Source: Photobacterium sp. TY1-4 (GTDB taxonomy: Bacteria > Pseudomonadota > Gammaproteobacteria > Enterobacterales > Vibrionaceae). From it: a DNA stretch of 64,000 bases. Position numbers and translations under genes: made by a program. This document shows positions 38,020-46,206 of the stretch, piece after piece (the stretch's first letter is position 1; each line of letters opens with the position of its first letter). Under the pieces are notes generated by a model. That model was not told the origin of the DNA, made no database searches, and saw only the letters and a list, made by a program, of their open reading frames with translations. The DNA lies in the NCBI RefSeq assembly GCF_025398175.1, contig NZ_CP099734.1:2170001-2234000 (forward strand). Reading direction: 5' to 3'.

Positions 38020-38121
38020 GATCTTTGTCCTTCACTAACGCGTGAAACGAAGGGGAAGAAGGATTGCCTTACGATAATTGGGTAAGGCAAACTCGCCCCG
38101 GCATCTTGCACAGCGGCAACG

Positions 38122-38400
38122 CTAGGCTTTGTGCTGAGATGCAATTTTCTCAATGTCATTGTGCGGGCGGGCAATCACGCGAGATGACACCACTTCGCCA
38201 ATTTTTTGTGCCGCTTCAATGCCTGACTCAACGGCTGCGTTCACCGCACCGACATCGCCTTTCACCATGACGGTCACCAGACCGGAACCTACATTTTCGT
38301 AACCAATCAACTCGATATTGGCGGCCTTGCACATAGCATCAGCAGCTTCAATACTTGGAACCAAACCTCTTGTTTCGATAAGACCAAGTGCATCTTTCAT
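38122..38400 (-). CDS. BMC-H shell protein (third of three tandem copies)
   Basis: 92 residues, single BMC domain: [20 protein letters not shown], then [20 protein letters not shown] and a C-terminal RPHNDIEK helix. Hexamers of such proteins tile the shell facets, and the pore loop is around VGSG. It lies 13 bp after the preceding copy and 102 bp before the aldehyde dehydrogenase gene. Confidence 0.95.
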   Translation of the reverse strand: MKDALGLIETRGLVPSIEAADAMCKAANIELIGYENVGSGLVTVMVKGDVGAVNAAVESGIEAAQKIGEVVSSRVIARPHNDIEKIASQHKA

Positions 38401-38412
38401 AGAACTTTCCTT

Positions 38413-38697
38413 TTATTCAGTCACGGTGTACTGAGAGACAATTTTTTCGATGTCGCTGTGCGGACGGGCAATCACCAATGACGTGACAACCTCACCGACG
38501 CGCTGCGCCGATTCCACACCTGAGTCCACCGCAGCCTTCACCGCACCGACATCACCACGCACCATGGCCGTTACCAGACCAGAGCCGACATTTTCATAAC
38601 CAATCAAATCAACGTTGGCGGCTTTGCACATCGCATCAGCGGCTTCGATACAAGCAACCAGTCCCTTAGTCTCAATCAGCCCTAAAGCATCACTCAT
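38413..38697 (-). CDS. BMC-H shell protein (second of three tandem copies)
   Basis: 94 residues, very similar to both neighbours; the C-terminus differs most ([11 protein letters not shown]). The close similarity of the three copies points to recent tandem duplication with slight specialisation of C-terminal residues that face the lumen or cytosol. Spacing: 24 bp from the first copy, 12 bp to the third. Confidence 0.95.
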   Translation of the reverse strand: MSDALGLIETKGLVACIEAADAMCKAANVDLIGYENVGSGLVTAMVRGDVGAVKAAVDSGVESAQRVGEVVTSLVIARPHSDIEKIVSQYTVTE

Positions 38698-38721
38698 TGT
38701 CAGATCCTCCGTTCACGCCAC

Positions 38722-39000
38722 TTATGCTTTATGTTTAATAACGATTTTGTTGATATCGTTATGCGGACGGGCAATCACCAATGACGTCACCACTTCACCA
38801 ACGCGCTGCGCCGATTCCACACCTGAATCGACAGCAGCTTTCACTGCCCCGACGTCACCTTTCACCATCGCCGTCACTAAACCGGAGCCGACGTTCTCAT
38901 AGCCAATCAATTCGACATTGGCGGCTTTACACATCGCATCTGCCGCTTCAACACAGGCAACCAGCCCTTTTGTTTCAATCAAACCTAATGCATCACCCAT
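38722..39000 (-). CDS. BMC-H shell protein (first gene of the operon)
   Basis: 92 residues, one BMC domain ([18 protein letters not shown], then [13 protein letters not shown]). ATG at 39000 follows GGAGGAAAGAAAT. As the first gene it is probably the most abundant shell component. Together the three copies, the tailed BMC-H and one BMC-P form a shell with no BMC-T trimer, which fits the GRM2 choline class. Confidence 0.95.
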   Translation of the reverse strand: MGDALGLIETKGLVACVEAADAMCKAANVELIGYENVGSGLVTAMVKGDVGAVKAAVDSGVESAQRVGEVVTSLVIARPHNDINKIVIKHKA

Positions 39001-39045
39001 ATTTCTTTCCTCCGTACATAGGTCTCGAGTAAACGTTATTGAGAT

Positions 39046-39066
39046 AAGGCCTCCAGGCCTTTTTTT
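39046..39066 (+). terminator. plus-strand terminator 46 bp upstream of the operon start
   Basis: Stem AAGGCC/GGCCTT with TCCA loop and seven T on the plus strand. There is no plus-strand gene for it to end. It would stop antisense transcription that leaves the microcompartment operon; in the operon's own leader it is a plain hairpin without a U tract. Confidence 0.6.
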
Positions 39067-39517
39067 GTGGTTTTCTTATGGTTTTATTGGCCTGTTCCAA
39101 CCACGAAAATCACTATATTCCCCACAAAAAGAAAATGGCATTAAACTCCAAAAACTCAGGATACTTAGTTGATTACTCTTCATATAAGGAGCTTTGACGC
39201 CTCAATTTACAAAACGATCCTGTTTTTTATCTCTATCCAATACTGATAACCAACCTAAATAACCCCCAAAAACGGAGCTAAATCACATCCCAAACAAGCC
39301 TCGCAATATCCGAACATTCAGCCTGAAAATTCCGACTGATTTCACCCGTGGCGGCGTCATCCGGCGGCCATGACGACGGCAATAAACAGGATAAAAACGG
39401 CAAAAAACGGTTCGGTATTCACCCGTCGCTAGGCAAGGTGTCGCCAGTAAACATGACAACTGAAATAACCGTGGTCGCAGGTGTCGATATGGCAGTGAAA
39501 GTGGTAATCGAAGAGAA

Positions 39518-39541
39518 AGTGGTAGTGGTAGTGGTAGTGGT
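39518..39541. repeat. hexanucleotide repeat (AGTGGT)4
   Basis: Four perfect copies of AGTGGT, preceded by related GTGGT blocks. It lies in the gene-free region about 520 bp upstream of the operon; no protein seems to be encoded. Confidence 0.75.
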
Positions 39542-39945
39542 AGCAGAATAAAATATGGAGGGCATCGTCCTCAGAGAAAAGCATCAAAGAGGCGATAAAC
39601 AGAAATGCGCTTACCCGGCAGGGGATGTGTAATGGCCAACCAGATAAGAGCCGGGGGATTTTCTGAGTGCGATAGCCAAAGCTCCGTCGGCAGCTCAGTC
39701 ATGAGAGCCGCTGATGACAACACTTCCCACCGGAAGTCTGGTGGTTTTCAGTCATGGATTGGATGATTACCAGCGGCAAACGACTGGTTGAAGCTATTCA
39801 GGTTTGGGGATAGCGCGTGAAGTGGGGAGACGGAGTCAAGTTATCGCAGCGCAGCGCCTGCCGGTCATTCGCCTGACTAGCGGCACGATGATCGGATGCA
39901 GGCGCTTTCACAGAGAATCAAAACAATAATGAATATTCGCCCGGC

Positions 39946-40455
39946 CTACTGCTCACTTAAAGCACAGACAAATAAAGGTGAGTTGATCGAGCTCAGGAGT
40001 ACGGTGTCGTAGCTAAGCTTCTCGACTTTGATTAGAAGCTCGTCATGGCTGTCAGACATTTCACGCATGAAGTAATCGAACAGCACATCGGGGGATTCAT
40101 CGATTGAAGACTTGGTCGAAGACCACTTTTTGACCTGGTAATGACGCGCATAGGCCGAGACCCGTTCGCTGGTGTAGTCAAACTGAACGTAGCGCTGCAA
40201 GTACAACCAGCCAGCCTTGGAGTCTGAGTACCCTTCGACAACCAGTGAGCCTTTGCCGCGTTCACTAAATCGAAAGTGAAGGTTCGCATTCACGGTTTCT
40301 GTCACCGTGTCTTCAAAGTGCATGATTGCCCGTGCCGTGCAGCTCAGATCTCCAGACTGTGATGGGATCACTTTTGAAACAAAGGGCAAAGTGCAGAGGA
40401 AAAATAAAATCAGCGCGTAGAAAAAAAAAATCTTACCGCTTTTGCGTGTTTGCAT
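39946..40455 (-). CDS. small membrane-anchored partner of the adjacent regulator (FidL/VtrC-like)
   Basis: 169 residues. One transmembrane helix at about 9-27 near the N-terminus, then a periplasmic beta-rich domain with two cysteines (LSCTAR and FVCAL) that may form a disulfide. The start lies 2 bp past the stop of a membrane-bound winged-helix regulator. That arrangement, regulator then small membrane partner, is the plan of ToxR/ToxS, VtrA/VtrC and the FidL-type pairs, where the second protein stabilises the sensor or forms part of its ligand pocket. Sequence-level family membership is inferred from layout, not proven. Confidence 0.65.
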   Translation of the reverse strand: MQTRKSGKIFFFYALILFFLCTLPFVSKVIPSQSGDLSCTARAIMHFEDTVTETVNANLHFRFSERGKGSLVVEGYSDSKAGWLYLQRYVQFDYTSERVSAYARHYQVKKWSSTKSSIDESPDVLFDYFMREMSDSHDELLIKVEKLSYDTVLLSSINSPLFVCALSEQ

Positions 40456-40457
40456 TA

Positions 40458-41267
40458 TTACTTCCAGGAATAATAAAAATAATTATCACAATAGGCGTAC
40501 GGGTTATTTTCATTTTCAGCACAGCGCGCAATATAGGTTCGCCCTAACCCATTGCTCTGCAATTTATCTCCATAGTAAAAAATAAATCGTTCATCCTTCG
40601 CACAAGACAGGCCCAGCTTGTCTCGCACAGCTTTAAAGTTCTTCATGTACTTTTCACCCATCGCCCTGTTGATCATCAACTCCGGCGAGAACAGCTCACA
40701 TAACCCGCTCTCCACCTCGGTCAGACTGACAACATGCAACGAACGTTCGGTGATGATGGCCGTCCACAATAAGACCAAGGCGGCAATGAACAATGACGCA
40801 CTGGCAATCATCCAGTTGCGTTCCTGTTGTTCGGTTTGTGGCGAGAGCTGCGTCACCTTACTTGCTTCGGCCAATGACTCGGGGACAACCGCGGGGTCCG
40901 TATTGGCTTGCTGCAAGAGCGGATGCAACGGATTATCATCCACCACCTCTAGGATCAGCTCGGGATTGAGCTCCAATCGTCCACGGGGAATGGTGACAAT
41001 CACATTCTCAATCCCGTAGCTGCGAAACGATTTTCTCAGCAAGCTCAGGTATTGGTTCAGGTTACTGTTGGATGAAATCAGGCCATTGTCGTCCCAAACC
41101 TTGGTCATCACTTCATCACGCGTCAGCACACCCGGGTGCTGAATTAAAAAAAACAATAATGCATTGGCGGTAATGGAAAGTTGCGTATCGCTGGCGGCCT
41201 GGTCTTCAAGCTTTAGCGTGCCATCTATTGCGTCGTAATATAGAAACCCATTTATTTTATACTTCAT
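40458..41267 (-). CDS. membrane-bound winged-helix regulator (ToxR/CadC type)
   Basis: 269 residues. N-terminal OmpR-type winged helix (about 8-105; the recognition region includes LNQYLSLLRKSFRSYG), a linker, one transmembrane helix at 152-172, and a periplasmic domain of about 95 residues with four cysteines. This is a one-component design: the periplasmic part senses and the cytoplasmic part binds DNA. It is followed 2 bp later by its small membrane partner. It lies between a putative FNR promoter and the choline microcompartment operon, so it is a good candidate regulator of that operon, but the 945-bp gap and lack of a known site leave this open. Confidence 0.85.
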   Translation of the reverse strand: MKYKINGFLYYDAIDGTLKLEDQAASDTQLSITANALLFFLIQHPGVLTRDEVMTKVWDDNGLISSNSNLNQYLSLLRKSFRSYGIENVIVTIPRGRLELNPELILEVVDDNPLHPLLQQANTDPAVVPESLAEASKVTQLSPQTEQQERNWMIASASLFIAALVLLWTAIITERSLHVVSLTEVESGLCELFSPELMINRAMGEKYMKNFKAVRDKLGLSCAKDERFIFYYGDKLQSNGLGRTYIARCAENENNPYAYCDNYFYYSWK

Positions 41268-41394
41268 TGGTATAGGTTTTTCCTACTCAAAATGACCGCA
41301 ATCCCCCACGCCTTTTCGCATTATCATCCCGGTTTACACGCAACCATCACGTCACCTGCATGCGTTGAACACTGCCAAAAAAATAACGCGCGTC

Positions 41395-41436
41395 GCTTCT
41401 GGCTTCTGGCTTCTGGCTTCTGGCTTCTGGCTTCTG
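41395..41436. repeat. heptanucleotide repeat (GGCTTCT), about six copies
   Basis: Five perfect GGCTTCT units plus a partial first one. It lies between the predicted start of transcription (about 41458) and the regulator ATG (41267), so it would be in the 5' leader. Copy number could vary by slippage and change leader length. Confidence 0.85.
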
Positions 41437-41463
41437 ATTAGAGTGGGGTATTCATCGGAGTAG

Positions 41464-41506
41464 ATCATACCGCCAGGGCGCAAATTGGATTGTTGATACA
41501 GATCAA
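41464..41506 (-). promoter_or_regulatory. FNR-type class II promoter of the membrane regulator
   Basis: An exact FNR box, TTGAT-N4-ATCAA, at 41493-41506, and TATGAT on the minus strand at 41464-41469. Counting from the box centre as -41.5, TATGAT falls at -11 to -6, within one base of a class II arrangement. Transcription would start near 41458 and run into the regulator gene. No other gene is placed to use it. Confidence 0.65.
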
Positions 41507-41666
41507 GAGAGTCTGGTCAGGTAAGACCACATACAGCGATTATGTCTACCAAGTCACATGAAACGACTTACACTCTGGTGCGCACACCAGTCCGAAGTTT
41601 GGTTCAGCACATTGCTGTGTTGTCCCTGAACGTCAACCTAGCCCACTTATCAGCATTCGGGCAAAC

Positions 41667-41697
41667 AAAAAGGACACCGCAGATGCAGGTGTCCTTT
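41667..41697 (-). terminator. intrinsic terminator downstream of glutaredoxin
   Basis: 10-bp perfect stem (AAAGGACACC at 41669-41678 with GGTGTCCTTT at 41688-41697), followed on the minus strand by TTTTTG. It is about 130 bp past the glutaredoxin stop. Confidence 0.8.
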
Positions 41698-41824
41698 GCT
41701 TGACAGCTTGTTCGCGTGCCGAGCAAATTCTGTCGGTTCATATCGCTCAGCTCACCAAGCGCTCCCCCTTCAGACTATCAGCTCAGGGCAACACCGGGCT
41801 GGCAGCACCAGGCCGGCAAGCCAG

Positions 41825-42133
41825 TTACAGCTCGAAATCACCAAAGGCGTCGCCGTCCACCTGGCGCGCCAGAAAGGCCACCAAATCGTCATGACCACCG
41901 ATGTAATTGCCGTCCAGAAAGATTTGCGGCACCGTACGTACCGTATTACCTGTTTGCTGTTCAACAAAATCAACCATGGTGGTTTTCGCCAGATCAGTCC
42001 CCAGCACCAGCGTGGTATACGCCGTGCCGCGCTCATCCAGAATGGCTTTGGCTTTTACACAAAATGGGCAGTTCGGCTGGGTGATCACCAGGTTCTGGTA
42101 ACCGGCCAGCTGTTCAAAGGTCATATCAGACAT
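41825..42133 (-). CDS. glutaredoxin family protein
   Basis: 102 residues. CPFC active site at residues 22-25, the TVPQIF cis-proline block and GGHDDL glutathione-binding motif. Disulfide reductase using glutathione. Start at 42133 or at the ATG three codons later. It stands between the AmmeMemoRadiSam genes and the membrane regulator, with its own terminator. Confidence 0.9.
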   Translation of the reverse strand: MSDMTFEQLAGYQNLVITQPNCPFCVKAKAILDERGTAYTTLVLGTDLAKTTMVDFVEQQTGNTVRTVPQIFLDGNYIGGHDDLVAFLARQVDGDAFGDFEL

Positions 42134-42240
42134 CTACTTTCATCTTCATATCAGGGATTACCGGGTCGCTAAGATTAAGGAAAGATCCACGGTCTGACAA
42201 GCGCCGTCGCGTATGCGATGTCTAACCCGGCCCCTGCGGC

Positions 42241-43317
42241 TCAGGCAATATGAACCGGGATCCGTTGTCGTCCGAACGTTTTCGGCGCGGCAAAATGACC
42301 CGCGATCTGGTAGCCGCAATGTCGACAGGCCCCGCTGTCGGTAAGCGCACACTCGCCTAACTCATACCAGTTTCGCACCAGTACTTTGCGATGGCAGCCC
42401 GGGCAATAGGTACTGTCGCCTGCTTCGTCGAAAATATTACCGACATAGGCATAGTTGATCCCGTTGGCCAGTGCGATCTCCCGCGCCCGCTGCACGGTTG
42501 CCGGCGGGGTTCTGGGTTTATCCATCATTTTAAAATCAGGATGAAAAGCGCTGAAATGGATCGGTACATCCGGACCGAGATTATCCACCACCCACCGGGT
42601 CAGCTGGTCCAGCTCCGCCGAGCTGTCGTTTTCATCCGGGATCAGCAGGGTGGTAATTTCAAACCAGACATCCGTTTCATGCTTCAGGTACAACAAGGTA
42701 TCAAGCACCGGCGCCAGGTGACCGCTACAGATCTTATGATAAAAACGCTCGGTAAACGCCTTGAGGTCGATATTGGCCGCATCCATATCGCGATAGAAAG
42801 CCACCCGGGGCTGATCACAAATATAGCCGGCACTGACCGCCACGCTGTGGATCCCCAGTTCGTGGCAGGCCTGGGCGCAGTCGACCGCATACTCCATAAA
42901 AATCACCGGATCGTTATAGGTAAAGGCAATGCTGTCACAACCATATCGCTGCGCTGCGTGTGCGATTTGCTCCGGCATCGCAGTAGCCCCTAAGGTGTCG
43001 ATTTGCCGCGACTTGCTGATACTCCAGTTCTGGCAGAACTTGCAGCCCAAGTTACATCCGGCCGTCCCAAATGACAGTACCGAGCTGCCGGGATAATAGT
43101 GATTGAGCGGTTTCTTCTCGATAGGGTCGATGCAGAACCCGCTGGAGCGACCATAGCTGGTCAGTACAATTTCACCATCTTTGGCCTGCCTGACAAAACA
43201 GGCGCCCCGTTTTCCGTCCCGCAACCGGCAGTGGCGCGGACACACATCGCAGATCACCCGGCCATCTTCCAGCCGATGCCAGTATTCAGTTTTAAAATAT
43301 TCAGGAGGTTGGTGCAT
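42241..43317 (-). CDS. amrS: AmmeMemoRadiSam system radical SAM enzyme
   Basis: 358 residues. Radical SAM cluster C88-x3-C92-x2-C95 in a PflA-like fold; extra cysteines at the N-terminus (CDVCPRHC) and C-terminus (YCPGCHRKV and CRHCGY). It belongs to the AmmeMemoRadiSam trio, always found with MEMO1-like and AMMECR1-like proteins, here encoded divergently 71 bp away. The reaction is not established; a modification of a small molecule or protein is assumed. Confidence 0.9.
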   Translation of the reverse strand: MHQPPEYFKTEYWHRLEDGRVICDVCPRHCRLRDGKRGACFVRQAKDGEIVLTSYGRSSGFCIDPIEKKPLNHYYPGSSVLSFGTAGCNLGCKFCQNWSISKSRQIDTLGATAMPEQIAHAAQRYGCDSIAFTYNDPVIFMEYAVDCAQACHELGIHSVAVSAGYICDQPRVAFYRDMDAANIDLKAFTERFYHKICSGHLAPVLDTLLYLKHETDVWFEITTLLIPDENDSSAELDQLTRWVVDNLGPDVPIHFSAFHPDFKMMDKPRTPPATVQRAREIALANGINYAYVGNIFDEAGDSTYCPGCHRKVLVRNWYELGECALTDSGACRHCGYQIAGHFAAPKTFGRQRIPVHIA

Positions 43318-43388
43318 AGAACACCTGCAACACAGTCTTTTGTTCCTATACTAAATATAGTATTGCCAGAAATAACCGCGTGATTTCT

Positions 43389-44177
43389 ATGAATATTCGT
43401 CCACCAGCCGTCGCGGGGAGCTTTTATGATAAGTCCCCGGAAAACCTACAGTCTCAGTTAGCACACTGGCTCGGAACCGGTGGCGGACAGCCGGAAAACA
43501 TCCGGGCGATGATCGTGCCGCATGCCGGTTATATCTATTCCGGCAAAGTCGCAGCGGATGCCTATCGCCATCTGAAATCCCAGGCAGCGACCATCAACAA
43601 GGTGATTCTGGTGGGGCCCAGCCACCGTTACTATTTCAAAGGCTGTGCCCTGCCCACGGCCCATTATTTCTTAACCCCGCTGGGCGATGTGCCGATTGAC
43701 ACACAAAGTGTTGAAAAGCTAAGTGAAATAGACGATATTCATTTATCAGATGAAGCGCACGCCTTCGAGCACTGTCTGGAAGTTCAGTTGCCCTTTCTGC
43801 AAACCTGTTTAAGTAATTTCAGTTTACTGCCGCTCTTAACCAGTGATGTTTCCCCAACCGTCGTCGCCCGGATCCTGGATACCCTCTGGCAGGGTGACCA
43901 GACCCTGTTGGTGATCAGCAGCGATCTCAGCCACTATCATCCTTATGCGCAAGCACAGCAGATAGACAGCAAGACCTGCGATCTGATCGAACATTACCGG
44001 ACGTCGCTGAACCCAGAGCAGGCTTGCGGCTCCACCGGCATTAATGCATTACTGCAACTTGCCAAACAGCGCCATTATCAACTAACCCGCATAACACAAA
44101 AAAACTCCGGAGATACTGCCGGAGATAAGGAGAGAGTTGTTGGATATGTCAGTTACCTCGTCTCAGAAACTCAATAA
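43389..44177 (+). CDS. amrB: AmmeMemoRadiSam system protein B (MEMO1 family)
   Basis: 262 residues from the ATG at 43389 (MNIRPPAVAGSFYD); a GTG three codons earlier is possible. Conserved metal or active-site histidines in VPHAGYIYSG and GPSHRYYF. MEMO1 is a fold related to extradiol dioxygenases. It overlaps the AMMECR1 gene and is divergent from the radical SAM gene, sharing a 71-bp promoter region. Confidence 0.92.
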   Translation: MNIRPPAVAGSFYDKSPENLQSQLAHWLGTGGGQPENIRAMIVPHAGYIYSGKVAADAYRHLKSQAATINKVILVGPSHRYYFKGCALPTAHYFLTPLGDVPIDTQSVEKLSEIDDIHLSDEAHAFEHCLEVQLPFLQTCLSNFSLLPLLTSDVSPTVVARILDTLWQGDQTLLVISSDLSHYHPYAQAQQIDSKTCDLIEHYRTSLNPEQACGSTGINALLQLAKQRHYQLTRITQKNSGDTAGDKERVVGYVSYLVSETQ

Positions 44178-44751
44178 GGGAGAACTCACGCAGCTACTGG
44201 ATGTTGCACGTGAGTCGATTCGCGGCCATTTTTCAGATGCACTACCGCACCCACCGCAATTGGATCTCTATGGTCACAGGCTCCTCCGGCCCGGCGCCTG
44301 TTTTGTGACCCTGGAAGTCGACGGCGAACTACAGGGTTGCCTGGGAACCATGACGGCCAATGAGCCCCTGGTACTGGAAGTTCACAACAAAGCCAGGGAC
44401 AGTGCTTACCAGGATCGGCGATTTATGCCGCTGACCGAAGATCAACTGGATAAACTGATGATTGAAATCTCAGTGCTGTCGGAACCCCAGGTGCTGGCGG
44501 TCGATTCAGAGCAAGCACTGATTGACTTCCTGAAAAAACATCGGGTCGGTGTCGTGTTGTCTGATCACCATGCACAAGCCTTGTTTCTGCCCCAGGTCTG
44601 GCAACAACTGCCGTCACCGGAGGTTTTCCTCCGCCACCTGAAACAGAAAGCCGGCTGGCCGGCAAATTACTGGTCAGACACCCTCACGATCAAAACCTTT
44701 ACCGTCACCAGTATCAAAGGTCGGTATTTCCAGCTTTCGGACACCTATTAA
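44137..44751 (+). CDS. amrA: AmmeMemoRadiSam system protein A (AMMECR1 family)
   Basis: 204 residues with a TTG start at 44137, four bases after AAGGAG; the ATG at 44146 would give 201 residues but sits 13 bases from that site. The AMMECR1 signature LQGCLGTM (usually LRGCIGT) is present. It overlaps the MEMO gene by 41 bp, so the two are translated as a pair. Molecular role unknown. Confidence 0.9.
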   Translation: MLDMSVTSSQKLNKGELTQLLDVARESIRGHFSDALPHPPQLDLYGHRLLRPGACFVTLEVDGELQGCLGTMTANEPLVLEVHNKARDSAYQDRRFMPLTEDQLDKLMIEISVLSEPQVLAVDSEQALIDFLKKHRVGVVLSDHHAQALFLPQVWQQLPSPEVFLRHLKQKAGWPANYWSDTLTIKTFTVTSIKGRYFQLSDTY

Positions 44752-44837
44752 GCTTGTGAAGCGCCGCCGGTCTGAACTCCGGCGGGCTACTGGGCGACGC
44801 CTTAGATCTGCGTTTTCCTTCAGAACTGTTCTTTCCG

Positions 44838-45992
44838 TCAGGGCTGTGCTTTTTGCCTTGGTTCACGGGGGATCAAACCGTAAGGCACGGCAGTAAACAG
44901 TTCAGGTTGCCCCGCAACTGTCGGAACCGCGCGCGCGCCCTGCCAGTCAAGCAACATGATGGCGAGCACATTGCGATGCTCGCCCTGATCGAGGTCGGTT
45001 TCCCCTTTCACGGACGGGATCATCCCGGCCCGACGGTCGATCCCGTGCTGAATCGTCCACCGGGTTTTCTCGACCACCGGATCCGATGCCAAGCCTGCCA
45101 ACAAAAAGTTAATCCCCACTTCCGCAATCACATCTTCTTTGGTTCGGGCCAGAATGGTGTCGATGTTGCGGCGATAGTAATCAAAAATCCACTGAAACTC
45201 CTGTTCACTCACCGGATGTTGGTAGTACCCGGAAGCGGCAAAGATGATGTGCGTCAGTCCGTAGATCTTATTCATATACTGCTGCTCGCTCAGCGTCGCA
45301 TCCTGTGCGTCCGGATACGTCGCCATGAATGCTGCAATAAATTCATCGACAACATCCTGCTCGCCCAGTTGTTTGAGCCAGTACACCTGGTTGGCCAGTT
45401 GCGCAGCCCAGGCCCGGATCATCGCCGGATCGGTCGCGTAACGGCTATAGTCATACCGGCGGATCACCTCGCGCAGTTTGGCATCCTCGCGATGCTTCAA
45501 CCCGTACTCGTCCGCCCGGGCCATGGAACCCAGCAAACCAATACCCAGATACAGATATTCCGGCCGGGATTGAGTCACTTCATACCGGAGCGCACTCCGC
45601 TCTCCCTTCTTCTGGCGATAGCTGTTGATTTTCTTTTGGGAATATTGACGGATTTGCTCTGGCGTATAGACTTCAGCGGCAAACTTGTTCAGGCGACTGG
45701 CCACCCGGGCCATATCCGTCCAAACTGCGGTCGCATAGCGGTCATCCTGGGTCTGGCGATAGAGTCGCAACCCGTAGTGCCCCAGCGTATACGGCGGCAA
45801 GGTATACAGCTTTGACTCAAATGTAGCTTTAATCAACGCAGCATCCTGGGCGTAGGATGCCGCCGCCGGGCTGGTTTGGGCCAAAGATGCTGGCAAACGG
45901 GTTTCCGGCCGAACCGCGGGAGCAACGTCAGCCTGGATTGGAGCGGATAACAGTAAGAAACAGAGGAACAATACGGCGCTAAAGGATTTCAT
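44838..45992 (-). CDS. DUF3541-like periplasmic protein
   Basis: 384 residues. Sec signal peptide, residues 1-22 (ends PIQAD). The mature protein is helical with many Tyr and Arg residues and a repeated alpha-alpha pattern, as in alpha-toroid or TPR-like folds (for example LANQVYWLKQLGEQDVVDEF). I associate it with DUF3541 of Vibrionaceae at moderate certainty. No catalytic motif is visible. It is convergent with the AMMECR1 gene. Confidence 0.65.
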   Translation of the reverse strand: MKSFSAVLFLCFLLLSAPIQADVAPAVRPETRLPASLAQTSPAAASYAQDAALIKATFESKLYTLPPYTLGHYGLRLYRQTQDDRYATAVWTDMARVASRLNKFAAEVYTPEQIRQYSQKKINSYRQKKGERSALRYEVTQSRPEYLYLGIGLLGSMARADEYGLKHREDAKLREVIRRYDYSRYATDPAMIRAWAAQLANQVYWLKQLGEQDVVDEFIAAFMATYPDAQDATLSEQQYMNKIYGLTHIIFAASGYYQHPVSEQEFQWIFDYYRRNIDTILARTKEDVIAEVGINFLLAGLASDPVVEKTRWTIQHGIDRRAGMIPSVKGETDLDQGEHRNVLAIMLLDWQGARAVPTVAGQPELFTAVPYGLIPREPRQKAQP

Positions 45993-46206
45993 AAACCTCT
46001 CCTTGGCAAAAATGAGCCTTGCCGCAGGCTCATCTCTTCAATCCCAGCCGACAGCAATGGCGGACCATTGCCTCAGGCAAGTTGGTATAAGTATCGGTAA
46101 TCAATGCCAAATAACGCTAGCAAAAATCACAATCCATGCGTCAGCACCGCGTCAAAAGCATCTCCCGGCTTATGCTGAATGTGATCTCAGCCGCTAATTA
46201 CGCCCG

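Larger units (their letters stand above)
39001..39945. other. long gene-free region upstream of the microcompartment operon
   Basis: 945 bp. It should hold the operon promoter, but I find no FNR box, sigma-54 site or clear -35/-10 pair here. It contains an inward-facing terminator (39046-39066) and a hexamer repeat (39518-39541). The 67-codon open frame across the repeat (39348-39551) is low complexity and not convincing. The stretch 39600-39900 may be a decayed sequence; I recognise nothing in it. Confidence 0.5.
41268..41824. other. regulatory region upstream of the membrane regulator
   Basis: 557 bp with no gene. Contains the heptamer repeat (41395-41436), the FNR-type promoter (41464-41506), a 6-bp stem CTGGTG-CGCA-CACCAG at 41575-41590, and the terminator after glutaredoxin (41667-41697). 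Confidence 0.6.

Noticed and set aside
39001..39345. FNR, CRP or sigma-54 site directly upstream of the first shell gene
   Set aside because: Only half-sites seen (for example a lone TTGAT near 39169); none good enough to call.
39348..39551. 67-codon frame over the AGTGGT repeat
   Set aside because: Low-complexity Val-rich product from the repeat, no ribosome site, no family features.
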